DNA of 64,000 bases, from the NCBI RefSeq assembly GCF_000817735.3, contig NZ_JTJC03000001.1, positions 1 to 64,000 of the forward strand, given 5' to 3'. The DNA is from Scytonema millei VB511283 (GTDB lineage Bacteria; Cyanobacteriota; Cyanobacteriia; Cyanobacteriales; Chroococcidiopsidaceae). The translations under genes were made by a program, and so were the position numbers. Of this stretch, positions 1 to 9,358 are shown piece after piece (positions within the stretch are counted from its first letter, which is position 1; each line of letters starts with the position of its first letter). The notes beneath the pieces were generated by a model. That model had not been told where the DNA came from and made no database searches. It saw only the letters and a list, made by a program, of their open reading frames with translations.

Positions 1-93
1 TACTCATGTCGCTCTCTCGGTGCTGTGTACTAGTTATTCGCAGCTTACACCGAGTGAGCTTTTTTACTACCCAACCCACTTTTCAAACACCCT
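1..93. mobile_element. Putative end of an IS5-family-like insertion sequence (partial)
   Basis: The dhaM frame runs into this segment and stops at once. Read on the minus strand the junction is TTAG followed by AGGGTGTTTGAAAAG, which resembles the termini of IS5-type elements; these often duplicate a YTAR target such as CTAA/TTAG (here 94-97). The other end and the transposase would lie outside the window, so neither the partner inverted repeat nor a second copy of the target can be seen. This is inference from the end sequence plus the loss of conserved protein sequence exactly at the junction. Confidence 0.5.
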
Positions 94-2389
94 CTAAGGG
101 TTCGGCTGCGAGTTCGCCACACAATCCTATCCAAATTCCTGCATGGTGTGCGGCTTGCACAGTTTTTTGAACTGCTTGCAATACAGCAGGATGAAAAGCG
201 TCAGCTAATGAAGCAACTTTCGGATTGGTGCGATCGGCTGCCATGATATATTGGCTTAAATCATTCGTACCAATGCTGAAAAAATTCACTTCAGAGGCAA
301 GTTTATCCGCGATCGCAACCGCAGATGGAATTTCTATCATGATGCCAATTTCAATATTTTGATCGAAGGGAATACCAGCTTGGGACAATTCTGTTTGTGC
401 TTCTGCCCAAATTGCTTTAGCTGCTTGTAGTTCTGCTAAAGTTGCAATTGTGGGAAACATAACTTTAATTTGATATCCTGAGCTAGCTCGTAATATTGCT
501 CGTAACTGAGTTTTAAAAAGCTCGGGACGATCCAAGCAAAATCGAATACCTCGCCAGCCTAAAAAAGGATTAGTTTCTGTTTGTAATCCCAGATAAGAAA
601 GAGGTTTGTCGCCACCTATATCCAGAGTACGAATAATTAGGGAACGGTTTGCTAGAATTTGGGCGATCGCACGATAAATTTCAAATTGTTCTGCTTCTGT
701 AGGTGAGGACGTTCTGTCAAGATACAATAATTCGGTGCGTAACAATCCGACTCCCTCTGCACCTTGAGCGATCGCAATTTGAGCATCGGCAATACTACTA
801 ATATTAGCAAAGACTTGAATTCGCTTACCGTCACGGGCGATCGCTGGTGCTTGCGCTTTGACTCGTGCTTGCTGTCTAGCGGTAATTATCGCATCTCTTT
901 TCGCTTCGAGGGTAGCAATTGTTTTAGAATCGGGTTGTATCCAAATATTGCCATTTTCACCATCAATTGCTAGCAGCGTACCAGGTTCTAAATTTAAAAT
1001 CTGTGAGTTAACACCGACAACAGCCGGAATTCCTAACGTACGTGCCAGAATTACACTGTGAGAAGTAGCGCTACCTTGTAACGTACAAATTCCTAATACT
1101 TTTGTCCGATCTAATTGGACTGTATCAGAAGGAGAAAGATCGCGAGCAACAAGAATACTGGGCTGAGTTAATTCTATATTAGCAGTAGAAACGCCAAGGA
1201 GCGATCGCAAAACTCTTTGTCCTACATCAATAATATCTTTAGCTCGTTCTTGTAAATAAACGTCATTGAGATGGCGATAACTATTTGCTATTTCATCAAT
1301 GATGGTATTCCAAGCAAATTCAGCATTTTGATGTTGCTCAAAAATTCGTTTTTGGACGGGTTCGATAATTGCTGGATCTGCCAAAATTAAAAGATGTGCA
1401 TCAAATATTGCTGCTTCATTCTCATGAATATGGATTCGATCTTTGATATTTTGAATTTCTTGTTGGGCAGTTGCGATCGCTGTTTGTAAACGCTGCCATT
1501 CAGTCTCTACATCTACTACACAAAGTTCGTGAACTTTTATTTGATACGAATGATGTTGGAAAACTGGGGCGATCGCAATTCCTGGGACAGCGGGAATTCC
1601 TTGTGGAAAATGAGAGAAAGTATGGAGGTGAGGAGATGAAGTATGATGAGTCTCACCAAAATTATTTTCGACAAGTGTTTGTAGTGCTAACAGTGCCGCA
1701 TCTGCATCTTCACCAACAGAAGAGATCGCGATTTCGTGTCCTTGGCATACTCCTAATGTAGCAACTTGATTGATGCTATCTGCTCTCACAAATTCTGTGT
1801 TTCTGGTGATATTTCGCACGCGAATTTGAGCCTGAAACTGAGTTACTGTGGTAACAAATTGAGCCGCAGGACGTGCGTGTAGTCCTTGTGGGTTACGGAT
1901 TGTCAGGTGGATTTCGTTTGTTGGGAGATCCCCCCAACCTCCCTTAAAAAGGGGGGCAATAGAATGTTTGTTTTGGGTATTTATATTTAATTGTGCTGCT
2001 TTTGCTGTGAGTGCTTGTCGTGCTTCAGAAATAACAACATCGATATCGTTACTGGATGTAGCTGCAACAGAGGCGGCGATCGCACCTTCTACTAGAGGTG
2101 CTTCACATAAATGAATTTTATCCTGTTGTTCTTCTGGCAAGAATTCTATTGCCATCTCCGCACTAAGTAAGGCACTACCGAGATCCATGAGTACGAGAAC
2201 GCCATCGTCACTATAGACAGAGGCGATCGCTTCATAGACTTGCATGGCATCTGTACCTAGTGGATTTTCTGGATCGTCAATTCCTGCTGCTACGGCTATG
2301 GGTACTTTGTCCTGTACCATTTGTCGTGCAAGTTCCCGCACGCCTTCGGCTAGTTTTTTGCTGTGAGAGACAATAACAATGCTAACCAT
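83..2389 (-). CDS. dhaM: DhaM-type multiphosphoryl transfer protein (EIIA-HPr-EI fusion), 3'-truncated
   Basis: This is the PTS-like phosphodonor for the dihydroxyacetone kinase. In the family it passes phosphate from PEP through EI and HPr to the EIIA-Man-like domain, which re-phosphorylates ADP bound to DhaL. Visible domains: EIIA-Man-like at residues 1-130 with active His9 (IVSHS), HPr at about 158-245 with His171 (QGLHARPAA), then enzyme I from about 262 with His444 (TSHSVILAR) and the PEP-binding barrel up to Cys757 (GLCGELA). The frame ends 11 residues after this Cys, whereas E. coli EI continues about 70 residues, so about 60 are missing; the last three residues come from the putative IS end at 81-93. 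The linker at 146-156 (PLFKGGWGDLP) is encoded by a dispersed repeat. It is last in dhaK-dhaL-dhaM. Activity of the truncated form is doubtful. Confidence 0.88.
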   Translation of the reverse strand: MVSIVIVSHSKKLAEGVRELARQMVQDKVPIAVAAGIDDPENPLGTDAMQVYEAIASVYSDDGVLVLMDLGSALLSAEMAIEFLPEEQQDKIHLCEAPLVEGAIAASVAATSSNDIDVVISEARQALTAKAAQLNINTQNKHSIAPLFKGGWGDLPTNEIHLTIRNPQGLHARPAAQFVTTVTQFQAQIRVRNITRNTEFVRADSINQVATLGVCQGHEIAISSVGEDADAALLALQTLVENNFGETHHTSSPHLHTFSHFPQGIPAVPGIAIAPVFQHHSYQIKVHELCVVDVETEWQRLQTAIATAQQEIQNIKDRIHIHENEAAIFDAHLLILADPAIIEPVQKRIFEQHQNAEFAWNTIIDEIANSYRHLNDVYLQERAKDIIDVGQRVLRSLLGVSTANIELTQPSILVARDLSPSDTVQLDRTKVLGICTLQGSATSHSVILARTLGIPAVVGVNSQILNLEPGTLLAIDGENGNIWIQPDSKTIATLEAKRDAIITARQQARVKAQAPAIARDGKRIQVFANISSIADAQIAIAQGAEGVGLLRTELLYLDRTSSPTEAEQFEIYRAIAQILANRSLIIRTLDIGGDKPLSYLGLQTETNPFLGWRGIRFCLDRPELFKTQLRAILRASSGYQIKVMFPTIATLAELQAAKAIWAEAQTELSQAGIPFDQNIEIGIMIEIPSAVAIADKLASEVNFFSIGTNDLSQYIMAADRTNPKVASLADAFHPAVLQAVQKTVQAAHHAGIWIGLCGELAAEPLEGV
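1922..1954. repeat. Dispersed palindromic repeat translated in frame inside dhaM
   Basis: CCCCCCAACCTCCCTT followed by AAAAAGGGGGG forms an imperfect hairpin. It resembles a repeat common between cyanobacterial genes, and read on the minus strand it encodes PLFKGGWGDLP in the linker between the EIIA and HPr domains. Confidence 0.65.
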
Positions 2390-2590
2390 GCGATCGCCCC
2401 AAGAACATCTAGAAGCTTCTATCCTTGCAGTTACTTTATACTGCTAGCAACTTCATTGCATCAGCAACAGAGTAGACAATTCTTCAATTTTGCATAACTT
2501 TATTTGCTTTCACAAGGATTACAACGATATCTATAATGTGCTACAGATGTAAGAACTGAAGATTTAGGACATCTTTTTATTTTTAGTAAT

Positions 2591-3217
2591 TTAATTTTCC
2601 AACGTTGCTAACAAACTCTTCAGCATTAAATAAGTAGAAGTTGCGCCTGGATCTTGGTGTCCGATACTGCGATCGCCTAAATAACTCGCTCTCCCTTTTT
2701 TAGCTAGCATGAGAATAGTCTCTTTCATCGCTTGTTCTGCTACTAATACTACTTGCTGCATCGTTTCTAAAATATTTTTATTGTTATCTACAGATTGTTG
2801 AAAACTATCCACAACTGGTAATAAAACATCTATCATAGTCTTGTCACCAAGGTGCGCTTTACCTCGTTGAACTACACCTTCTAAACCTGCTTGTAATAAC
2901 TTGAGTAAATCTTCTGTTGCGAGTTCTTCTTTCCCTGTTACGGCTGTACTTGCTCTCAAAAAAAATGTGCCGTAAAGAGGACCACTTGCACCACCTACAG
3001 TAGAAATTAAGGTCATGCTGACAGTTTTTAAAATTGTGCTGATGTCTTTGTCGGCAACACTAGATAGTTGACTTGCTACTTTCTTAAAGCCGCGATCCAT
3101 ATTGATCCCATGATCGGCATCACCAATTGCTGCATCTAATTCTGTTAAATATTCTTTGTTTTGCTCAATCTCAGCAGCAAAATTTTGCAACCATTGTATT
3201 ACTTGTTCTTTATTCAT
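2591..3217 (-). CDS. dhaL: Dihydroxyacetone kinase ADP-binding subunit DhaL
   Basis: DhaL holds ADP/ATP as a permanent cofactor and transfers phosphate to dihydroxyacetone bound to DhaK. The metal/nucleotide loop GDADHGINMDRG is at residues 32-43, the GGASGPLYGT loop lies in the middle, and GHQDPGATS near the C-terminus also fits the family. The length of 208 residues is normal (E. coli DhaL about 210). It lies 84 bp after dhaK and 201 bp before dhaM on the same strand. The 84-bp dhaK-dhaL spacer is filled by AACTGAT heptamers. No good ribosome binding site is visible before the ATG. Confidence 0.95.
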   Translation of the reverse strand: MNKEQVIQWLQNFAAEIEQNKEYLTELDAAIGDADHGINMDRGFKKVASQLSSVADKDISTILKTVSMTLISTVGGASGPLYGTFFLRASTAVTGKEELATEDLLKLLQAGLEGVVQRGKAHLGDKTMIDVLLPVVDSFQQSVDNNKNILETMQQVVLVAEQAMKETILMLAKKGRASYLGDRSIGHQDPGATSTYLMLKSLLATLEN

Positions 3218-3266
3218 ATTGATTTGTCATTTGTCATTTGTGAGGAGTCAGAAGTCAGAATAAACT

Positions 3267-3301
3267 GAACTGATAACTGATAACTGATAACTGATAACTG
3301 A
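3267..3301. repeat. Short tandem repeat, (AACTGAT)n
   Basis: About five head-to-tail heptamers lie directly after the dhaK stop codon, in the spacer to dhaL. The same unit, or its complement ATCAGTT, recurs at many other intergenic sites in the window. Confidence 0.9.
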
Positions 3302-4369
3302 TTACCAACATAAACTTGCTGTTTTTACAGGCGTATCCCACAGCCGCAGCATTTCATCATCGACTTTGAGCAAGGTAATGGAACAGCCTTGCATTTCTAA
3401 AGATGTGATGTAATTGCCAATCAAGTTTCTCACTATTTGCAATCCCTGTTTTTGACAAATTTCGGCTAACTTGCGATACACAATATACAGTTCTGATAAG
3501 GGCGTACCACCCATACCGTTAACAAAAGCTAACACGCGATCGCCCGACTTAAATTCAGAATTGACTAACTCTACATCTACCCATTCTTCTTGAGTCTCAT
3601 CCCATTCTCGGACTGTACGACTGTAGGGGCGATCGTTAATTATTGATAAGGCTAGTATTTCTGTAATCTCGTCTACAGATTTTAGCGACATTCTTTCTCT
3701 ACCTGGTTCGCCGTGAATGCCAATCCCAATTTCCATTTCGCGATCGCCCAAACTAAAAGTAGGCGATCCTTTCGTGGGTACGGTACAAGATGTTAATGCC
3801 ATACCCATACTGCGACCGTTTAGATTCACCCGCCGACAGAAATCTGCCACTTGCGGCAAGTTGTATCCGTCTGCCGCAGCCGCACCGCAAATTTTCTCTG
3901 CTAATACTGTCGTGCCTACACCTCGCCTGCCTTGGGTATAAAGGCTATCTTGGACGGCAACATCATCGTCTATCAATACATTTAACACCCGTATATCCTC
4001 AACACGGGCTAACTCAGTTGCCATTTCAAAGTTCATTACGTCGCCGCTATAGTTTTTGACAATGTAAAGCACTCCAGCGCCGCCATCTACCTGTTTTGCC
4101 GCTGCTAGCATTTGGTCGGGTGTAGGAGAAGTAAACACCTCTCCAGGACACGCAGCATCTAACATACCCATACCAACAAAGCCAGCGTGCATCGGTTCGT
4201 GACCGCTACCTCCACCAGAAATAATTGCTACCTTACCTGTCACGGGTGCGTCGGCGCGGTATACAAATGTAGGGTCGAAATTTACCTTTAACAAGCTGGA
4301 ATGAGCTGCTGCCATGCCTGCTAAACTCTCCCGCACGAAGCTGTCCGGTTGGTTAATCAACTTCTTCAT
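3302..4369 (-). CDS. dhaK: Dihydroxyacetone kinase substrate-binding subunit DhaK
   Basis: DhaK binds dihydroxyacetone covalently as a hemiaminal on a histidine and presents it to DhaL for phosphorylation to DHAP. The glycine-rich [15 protein letters not shown] motif is at about residues 52-66, and the substrate-binding histidine is in GIHGEPG. At 355 residues it matches the bacterial PTS-dependent DhaK (356 in E. coli), not the longer ATP-dependent single-chain kinases. An AGGAG ribosome binding site lies 5-6 bases before the ATG. It is the first gene of dhaK-dhaL-dhaM; the upstream region faces a divergent small gene. Confidence 0.96.
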   Translation of the reverse strand: MKKLINQPDSFVRESLAGMAAAHSSLLKVNFDPTFVYRADAPVTGKVAIISGGGSGHEPMHAGFVGMGMLDAACPGEVFTSPTPDQMLAAAKQVDGGAGVLYIVKNYSGDVMNFEMATELARVEDIRVLNVLIDDDVAVQDSLYTQGRRGVGTTVLAEKICGAAAADGYNLPQVADFCRRVNLNGRSMGMALTSCTVPTKGSPTFSLGDREMEIGIGIHGEPGRERMSLKSVDEITEILALSIINDRPYSRTVREWDETQEEWVDVELVNSEFKSGDRVLAFVNGMGGTPLSELYIVYRKLAEICQKQGLQIVRNLIGNYITSLEMQGCSITLLKVDDEMLRLWDTPVKTASLCW

Positions 4370-4705
4370 GGTTCGCTCCTATTCGAGAGGCTATTACAAC
4401 TCAGGATAAAAGACTTTGGCTCAGTCTTGACATTTACTCAGCTATCCTTACCGCTCAATGTAAATTTGGTTAACATTAGGTTAAGCCATGGTTAAAATAT
4501 GAGTCATAATATATTTTCCTAGAGTAAGCTCAGTTTGATAGCTCAATCGGGAAATACAACCAAAACAGGGAGATGACTGGCGAACACCAAGGCTTGTGTA
4601 TTCATAACTACAGATTGAAAGATGAAAATCTTTCTCATGGATGAAGGTCAGTAGAGTTAATTTAAGGATAGGTTAAGATAAATTCTTTTTTATAGGCAGA
4701 GTAGT
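4370..4705. promoter_or_regulatory. Divergent intergenic region of dhaK and the DUF7219-like gene
   Basis: This 336-bp region must hold promoters in both directions. An inverted repeat AAGACT-N7-AGTCTT lies at 4410-4428, about 40-60 bases before the dhaK ATG, and could be an operator; the 6-bp arms are short enough to occur by chance. AT-rich TAATATATTT is near 4508. No riboswitch or RNA gene was recognised. Confidence 0.3.
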
Positions 4706-4951
4706 ATGGCAAAAGCAGAGCTAAGTAATAAAAATAGTTTTATTTATGCCCAAAGCAGGTATCATGGCAAATTTACGCCAGAGCATCTGGCTTTTAATGC
4801 TAACTTACAAGAATTTGCTCAAAAACTTGCTTATATTTCTGCTTTACATACAGGCGGAAAGCTTTCCTCAGAGAAAGCATACGAACAGGTGGCAAGTCTA
4901 TGGCAAAAGATAGAGCAGAGCAAACGCGCCATGAACATTGGCTCGAAGTAG
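4706..4951 (+). CDS. Small conserved cyanobacterial protein, DUF7219-like
   Basis: An 81-residue soluble protein without membrane segments. The pattern SRYHGKFTPEHLAFNANLQEF, then a CxxL-like helix and GGKLSSEKAYEQV, resembles a small cyanobacteria-restricted family that I recall as DUF7219. The function is unknown. It begins with ATG 8 bases after a GGCAGAG purine stretch and is transcribed away from dhaK. The family name is from memory and should be taken as probable only. Confidence 0.65.
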   Translation: MAKAELSNKNSFIYAQSRYHGKFTPEHLAFNANLQEFAQKLAYISALHTGGKLSSEKAYEQVASLWQKIEQSKRAMNIGSK

Positions 4952-5078
4952 CGATCGCCCTAAAAATCTTTCTGCTACTAAATTTTAAACAAACAAATTT
5001 GAACTTTAAGCAATTTAAGGTTATGGATTTACTACCAGTCCTTTTGTTATCTTGCACTCAAATTCAGAACATGTAAGA

Positions 5079-5444
5079 ATGACGAAGGTTTTGGCGATTG
5101 AGGATGATGCACTATTGCGCGATAGTATTGTCAACTTACTCACACTAAGAGGTTTGACAGCGATCGCAGCTGAAAATGGTTACGTCGGATTAAAACTTGC
5201 ACAAGAAAATATTCCTGACTTGGTATTATGCGATGTGAAAATGCCAGGACTGAGTGGTTACGAAGTTCTGAAATCGCTGCGACAAGACCCAAACACCGCT
5301 GCTATTCCATTTATTTTTTTGACTGCTGAGAATACTCCAGAAGTTACGGCTATGGGAGCAGATTTGGCAGCGAATGGTTATTTGTGTAAACCGTTTTCTA
5401 CATCTGAGTTGATGAGAGCGATCGCACCTTTTATCAGTGACTAG
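5079..5444 (+). CDS. Single-domain response regulator (CheY-like)
   Basis: The protein is one receiver domain of 121 residues with no output domain. The acidic pair is at Asp9-Asp10, the phospho-acceptor is Asp52 (LCDVKMPG), Thr82 (FLTAEN) is the switch residue and Lys104 (CKPF) the conserved lysine. The upstream TTG at 5052 would add nine residues with no family support, so the ATG at 5079 was chosen. No sensor kinase lies beside it, so its partner is unknown. The last codons run into repeat DNA (ATCAGTGACTAGTGACCAG). Confidence 0.88.
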   Translation: MTKVLAIEDDALLRDSIVNLLTLRGLTAIAAENGYVGLKLAQENIPDLVLCDVKMPGLSGYEVLKSLRQDPNTAAIPFIFLTAENTPEVTAMGADLAANGYLCKPFSTSELMRAIAPFISD

Positions 5445-5470
5445 TGACCAGTTATCAGCGATCGCGCACC

Positions 5471-5529
5471 ACCAGCTACCAACTACCAACTACCAACTAC
5501 CAACTACCAACTACCAACTACCAATTACC
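5471..5529. repeat. Short tandem repeat, (ACCAACT)n
   Basis: About seven heptamers (ACCAACT) fill the gap between the convergent response regulator and def; the last copy covers the stop codon of def. Confidence 0.9.
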
Positions 5530-6040
5530 CACTCACTAATTTCTGATATTCCTGCTCTGTAATAATATCGTAGTTGGTTTCGAGGCGATCGAGGAAGACG
5601 ATACCGTCGAGATGGTCGAGTTCGTGTTGAAAGATTCTAGCAACGAAATCGGTCAATTCTTGCTTGTGTAACTTGCCGTAGCGATCGCTATATTCAACTT
5701 CAATCGATCGATCTCGGGGTACGGAACCGCGAATCCCAGGTATACTCAGACAACCTTCCCATCCTTTTACACTCTCACTAGAACGAGCCAAGATTTTAGG
5801 ATTAATCATCGGTGTTGGCTCCATTTCTGGAGCGTGAGGATAGCGGGGATTGGGACGGGAAGCAACAATAAAAATGCGATCGCCAACACCAACTTGCGGT
5901 GCAGCAATCCCTACACCATTCGTCTGTTTTACTGTAATTAATAAATCGTCTATAAGCTGTTGAATTTGCGGCTCGTCAATGTTTTCCACAAACTCAGCTT
6001 TACTTCGCAAAATCGGATTACCAAGTTGAATGATTTCCAT
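5525..6040 (-). CDS. def: Peptide deformylase
   Basis: Removes the N-formyl group from nascent proteins in the cytoplasm, using a metal ion. All three family motifs are present: GVGIAAPQVG (residues 42-51), EGCLS with ligand Cys97, and HELDH (139-143) with two His ligands and catalytic Glu140. The length of 171 residues is typical. The ATG is followed upstream almost immediately by ATCAGTT heptamers, so no ordinary ribosome binding site exists. It lies 97 bp downstream of the htrA-like gene on the same strand, but repeats separate the two. Confidence 0.96.
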   Translation of the reverse strand: MEIIQLGNPILRSKAEFVENIDEPQIQQLIDDLLITVKQTNGVGIAAPQVGVGDRIFIVASRPNPRYPHAPEMEPTPMINPKILARSSESVKGWEGCLSIPGIRGSVPRDRSIEVEYSDRYGKLHKQELTDFVARIFQHELDHLDGIVFLDRLETNYDIITEQEYQKLVSG

Positions 6041-6041
6041 T

Positions 6042-6137
6042 GTTATCAGTTATCAGTTATCAGTTATCAGTGAAGAATGGGGTGTAGGGTTGAGTTGTGA
6101 CTTACGACTTACGAATTACGAATTACGACTTACGACT
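6042..6137. repeat. Two short tandem repeat tracts, ATCAGTT and ACTTACG/AATTACG
   Basis: Four ATCAGTT heptamers at 6043-6072 are followed by a second heptamer family, ACTTACG/AATTACG, at about 6098-6136. Together they fill most of the space between def and the protease gene. Confidence 0.85.
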
Positions 6138-7556
6138 TCATCCTTCTTGTTGTACGGGTAAATTAGCCAACTTCACAGATAGCTGTGCGGTTTTGCCATT
6201 GCGTTGAACTTGGACGGAAACTTGGGTTCCTACAGAACTTTGTTCGACTATCTGCTGTACTTGGTCTGTTTTCGATACGGGTTGATTGTTAATTGACTGA
6301 ATGACATCTCCACTTCTGATCCCTGCTGCGGCTGCGGGAGAGTTAGGCACGACTCTGACTACTAATACGCCACTCTCAGCAGGGATTTGAATTTGTCCTT
6401 GCGACTCTACTTCTAGTTGCTGTCTAATTTCTGGTGTTAACGTCACCATTTGCACTCCCAAATAAGGGTGCTGAACGCTGCCTGTAGCAATAAGTTGTTT
6501 AGATATGCGCTGGACGGCATTAATTGGAATGGAGAAGCCTAATCCTTGCGCGCCTTGAATGATTGCCGTATTCATGCCGATAACTTCACCACGGGAGTTC
6601 AGCAGGGGTCCGCCAGAGTTACCTGGATTGATTGCCGCATCGGTTTGAATAAAGCCAATCCGCTTATCAGTTACGCCAATATCACTCGCAGAACGGTCTG
6701 TTGCACTGACAATTCCTGCTGTCACCGTATTATCTAAACCGAGGGGATTGCCGATCGCAATTACCCATTCTCCTGGTTGTAGTTCGTCAGAATTGCCAAT
6801 TTCTACTACGGGTAAATTATTTGACTGAACTTGAATTACGGCGATATCAGTCACCGGATCTTCGCCTAAAACTTTTCCCTCTAAAGTACGACCGTCTTTA
6901 AGCGTGACGCTGACGCGATCGGCTCCATTGACTACATGAGCGTTAGTCAAGATTTGACCGTTAGCACTAATAATAAATCCAGAACCAGTGCCGCGCACGA
7001 TCCGTTCTCGCGGTTGAGCCTCTGGTACGCCAAAAAAGCGGCGAAATAGGGGATCTTCAAATGCTTCTGGTAGCTGCCGTCTCACTGTTCTAGAAGCATT
7101 GATTCTCACCACAGCCGGACCAACTTTCTGAACGGCGGCGACGACAAAATTAGGGTCGCTGACACTAGGTAAAGCAGCGCGAGGAGTACCTGGCGTAGGA
7201 GCGACGGGGGATGGAGCTACGGGAGTCTGTTGAGCTTGGGATTGACGGAAAGGCTCTGTAATAGTAGTACAGCTACTTAACGAAACGCATAAAACACCAG
7301 AGATCAGTGTCAATGCCTTCCTGCCAACAGTTCCAGACAATCGCCGCCGATCGCCCCCTGCTTTGTCTGATAAACTCTTCCTTACGAGTCCTTCAAGGTT
7401 AGTTTCAACTAGATTGCCTGTGTTGCCAAAGAAATACCCGCCAAACCCATTCCGTTTACTGCCTGGGGTTTTTTCAGTGCCATCAAGCTGCAAACGCCTT
7501 GGTTTTCTCTCTTGTGGCTCAGGTCGTGACTCAATATTGCGTTGCCTGCTGCTCAT
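6138..7556 (-). CDS. HtrA/Deg-family serine protease with one PDZ domain (HhoA/HhoB/HtrA type)
   Basis: Envelope protease that degrades or refolds damaged proteins. A trypsin-like domain has His207 (TNAHVV), Asp237 (DPVTDIAV) and Ser314 (NPGNSGGP); one PDZ domain follows at about 370-465. The first 80 residues are hydrophilic and rich in Arg/Lys. They precede a hydrophobic stretch at 81-95 that ends in LSSC (Cys96), a possible lipoprotein box, followed by a Pro/Ala/Thr linker. Cyanobacterial relatives are near 390-420 residues, so the N-terminal extension may be partly untranslated: a GTG at about residue 77 could serve as the start, but no ribosome binding site settles this. Which of the cyanobacterial paralogues it is cannot be said. 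Confidence 0.92.
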   Translation of the reverse strand: MSSRQRNIESRPEPQERKPRRLQLDGTEKTPGSKRNGFGGYFFGNTGNLVETNLEGLVRKSLSDKAGGDRRRLSGTVGRKALTLISGVLCVSLSSCTTITEPFRQSQAQQTPVAPSPVAPTPGTPRAALPSVSDPNFVVAAVQKVGPAVVRINASRTVRRQLPEAFEDPLFRRFFGVPEAQPRERIVRGTGSGFIISANGQILTNAHVVNGADRVSVTLKDGRTLEGKVLGEDPVTDIAVIQVQSNNLPVVEIGNSDELQPGEWVIAIGNPLGLDNTVTAGIVSATDRSASDIGVTDKRIGFIQTDAAINPGNSGGPLLNSRGEVIGMNTAIIQGAQGLGFSIPINAVQRISKQLIATGSVQHPYLGVQMVTLTPEIRQQLEVESQGQIQIPAESGVLVVRVVPNSPAAAAGIRSGDVIQSINNQPVSKTDQVQQIVEQSSVGTQVSVQVQRNGKTAQLSVKLANLPVQQEG

Positions 7557-7765
7557 CTGTTTTGCTGTTGGTGAAAGTCGATCGGTAGCTAGTTCGATTT
7601 TGCCTCAATTGAGCGGAGTTTTGCCGCTGAGTACAGGTAAGGAGTTTTGCAAAGGAGTTATACGATCGATGTTTTTGTCGATCGCGATCGCTGCGATCGA
7701 ATAAGAGTTTGGTAGATTAGTTAACCTATCCCTATTTTGACAGCTAACAGCAGAGGTGGTAAAAG
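7557..7765. promoter_or_regulatory. Divergent promoter region of the HtrA-like protease and dnaA
   Basis: A 209-bp intergenic region. GATCGCGATCGCTGCGATCGAAT near 7679 holds overlapping HIP1-type palindromes. No cluster of TTATCCACA-type DnaA boxes was found, so it is not supported as a replication origin. The GAGG at 7755 precedes the dnaA GTG start. Confidence 0.4.
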
Positions 7766-9142
7766 GTGGATCTTTCCCCCGATAATCTTTGGACTCAAGT
7801 ACTGGAGCGATTGCAACTCCAGTTAAGCAGACCTTCTTTTGAATCCTGGATTAAAACTGCCAATGCTGAGCGGCTTGAGGATAATTCCTTGACAATTTGC
7901 ACTCCCAATGCATTTCATCGAAATTGGTTGCAAAAGCGTTACATCAAAACAATTGCCGATACAGTTCAAGATATTCTCGGCTATCCTGTAGAAATTCACG
8001 TTACCGTGGCTCAGGGAGATGAATCCGTGCGTTTTGCCGAGTCAGAAGTCGCTCGGTCGTCTCCGAGTAACGATACCACTCCAAAAGCTTCTCCTAGCAA
8101 CAATGTGAAGCCGCCAGAACTGAATCAAAAGTATGTATTTTCGCGATTTGTCGTCGGTTCTAACAGTCGGATGGCTCACGCTGCGGCTTTAGCCGTGGCG
8201 GAATCTCCAGGACGAGAATTCAACCCGCTATTTTTATGTGGTGGCGTGGGGTTAGGAAAAACTCATCTGATGCAGGCGATCGGTCACTATCGCTTAGAAA
8301 TTGATGCAAATTCTAAAATTTTCTACGTTTCTACCGAGCAATTCACGAACGATCTGATTGCTTCGATCCGCAAAGATAGTATGCAGAGTTTTCGAGAGCA
8401 TTATCGTGCTGCCGATATTTTATTAGTCGATGATATTCAATTTATTGAAGGTAAAGAGTACACGCAAGAAGAATTTTTTCATACATTTAATACGCTGCAT
8501 GAAGCGGGAAAACAAGTCGTTCTAGCATCAGACCGTCCGCCAAACCAAATTCCCAAGTTGCAGGCTCGCTTATGTTCTCGATTCTCAATGGGATTGATTG
8601 CCGATATTCAGCCGCCAGATTTTGAAACGAGAATGGCAATTTTACAGAAAAAGGCAGAGTATGAAAATATGCGTCTGCCCAGAAACGTGATTGAGTATAT
8701 TGCCTCAAATTACACTTCTAATATTAGAGAATTAGAAGGAGCTTTGATTCGTGCTGTCGCTTATATTTCTATTTCTGGCTTATCTATGACCGTAGAAAAT
8801 CTTCGACCAGTTTTAAATCCAGGCATAGAAAAAGTAGCTGCTTCAGCTGAATCGGTGATGATGGTCGTCGCCGACGTTTATGATGTCTCGGTTGAAGATT
8901 TGAAAGGCAATTCACGGCGCAGAGAAATTAGTTGGGCGCGACAAATTGGCATGTATTTAATGCGACAGTATACAGATTTGAGTTTACCGAGAATTGGCGA
9001 AGAATTCGGCGGAAAAGACCATACCACCGTACTGTATAGTTGTGAGAAAATTTCTCAGCTCAAGGATAGCGATCCCAGTTTAGAACAAAAGTTAAGACAA
9101 TTAGCCGATCGCATCAGTATTACGAGTCGCTCGCGGAACTAA
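7766..9142 (+). CDS. dnaA: Chromosomal replication initiator protein DnaA
   Basis: AAA+ ATPase that recognises DnaA boxes and opens the replication origin. Domain I covers residues 1-80, then a Ser/Pro/Asn linker at 90-118. The ATPase follows with Walker [10 protein letters not shown] (159-167) and Walker B ILLVDD, and the C-terminal DNA-binding domain carries [11 protein letters not shown]. The length of 458 is usual for cyanobacteria. The start is GTG, preceded by GAGG at a fitting distance. dnaN is not adjacent, as is common in cyanobacteria. Confidence 0.98.
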   Translation: MDLSPDNLWTQVLERLQLQLSRPSFESWIKTANAERLEDNSLTICTPNAFHRNWLQKRYIKTIADTVQDILGYPVEIHVTVAQGDESVRFAESEVARSSPSNDTTPKASPSNNVKPPELNQKYVFSRFVVGSNSRMAHAAALAVAESPGREFNPLFLCGGVGLGKTHLMQAIGHYRLEIDANSKIFYVSTEQFTNDLIASIRKDSMQSFREHYRAADILLVDDIQFIEGKEYTQEEFFHTFNTLHEAGKQVVLASDRPPNQIPKLQARLCSRFSMGLIADIQPPDFETRMAILQKKAEYENMRLPRNVIEYIASNYTSNIRELEGALIRAVAYISISGLSMTVENLRPVLNPGIEKVAASAESVMMVVADVYDVSVEDLKGNSRRREISWARQIGMYLMRQYTDLSLPRIGEEFGGKDHTTVLYSCEKISQLKDSDPSLEQKLRQLADRISITSRSRN

Positions 9143-9358
9143 ACTATGGAGAATGAAAAGCAAGCCAGCAGACTAACGAGTTGGCGCACAGTCGGGGGTT
9201 ACTGATGAGGAAAGACTGGCTGCAATTCGCTGCTGAGACCGGATTACCGATCCCATTTCCCATCTCTAACTCCTTACACCTCACGAAAGGTACAAGCATT
9301 AGAGCGAGCCAGCAAGTTATAATCTTTGCGGATGGCAATTGTGTAGAAATTTGTAGCT

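Noticed and set aside
1471-1761. 96-residue plus-strand open frame within dhaM
   Set aside because: Shadow frame; the minus strand has clear PTS domains throughout.
7557-7765. Possible oriC upstream of dnaA
   Set aside because: No cluster of TTATCCACA-like boxes and no AT-rich unwinding element was seen; dnaN is not adjacent.
9144-9338. Opposed 61- to 64-residue open frames between dnaA and the DUF6825-like gene
   Set aside because: Two overlapping frames on opposite strands with no start signals and no recognisable sequence.
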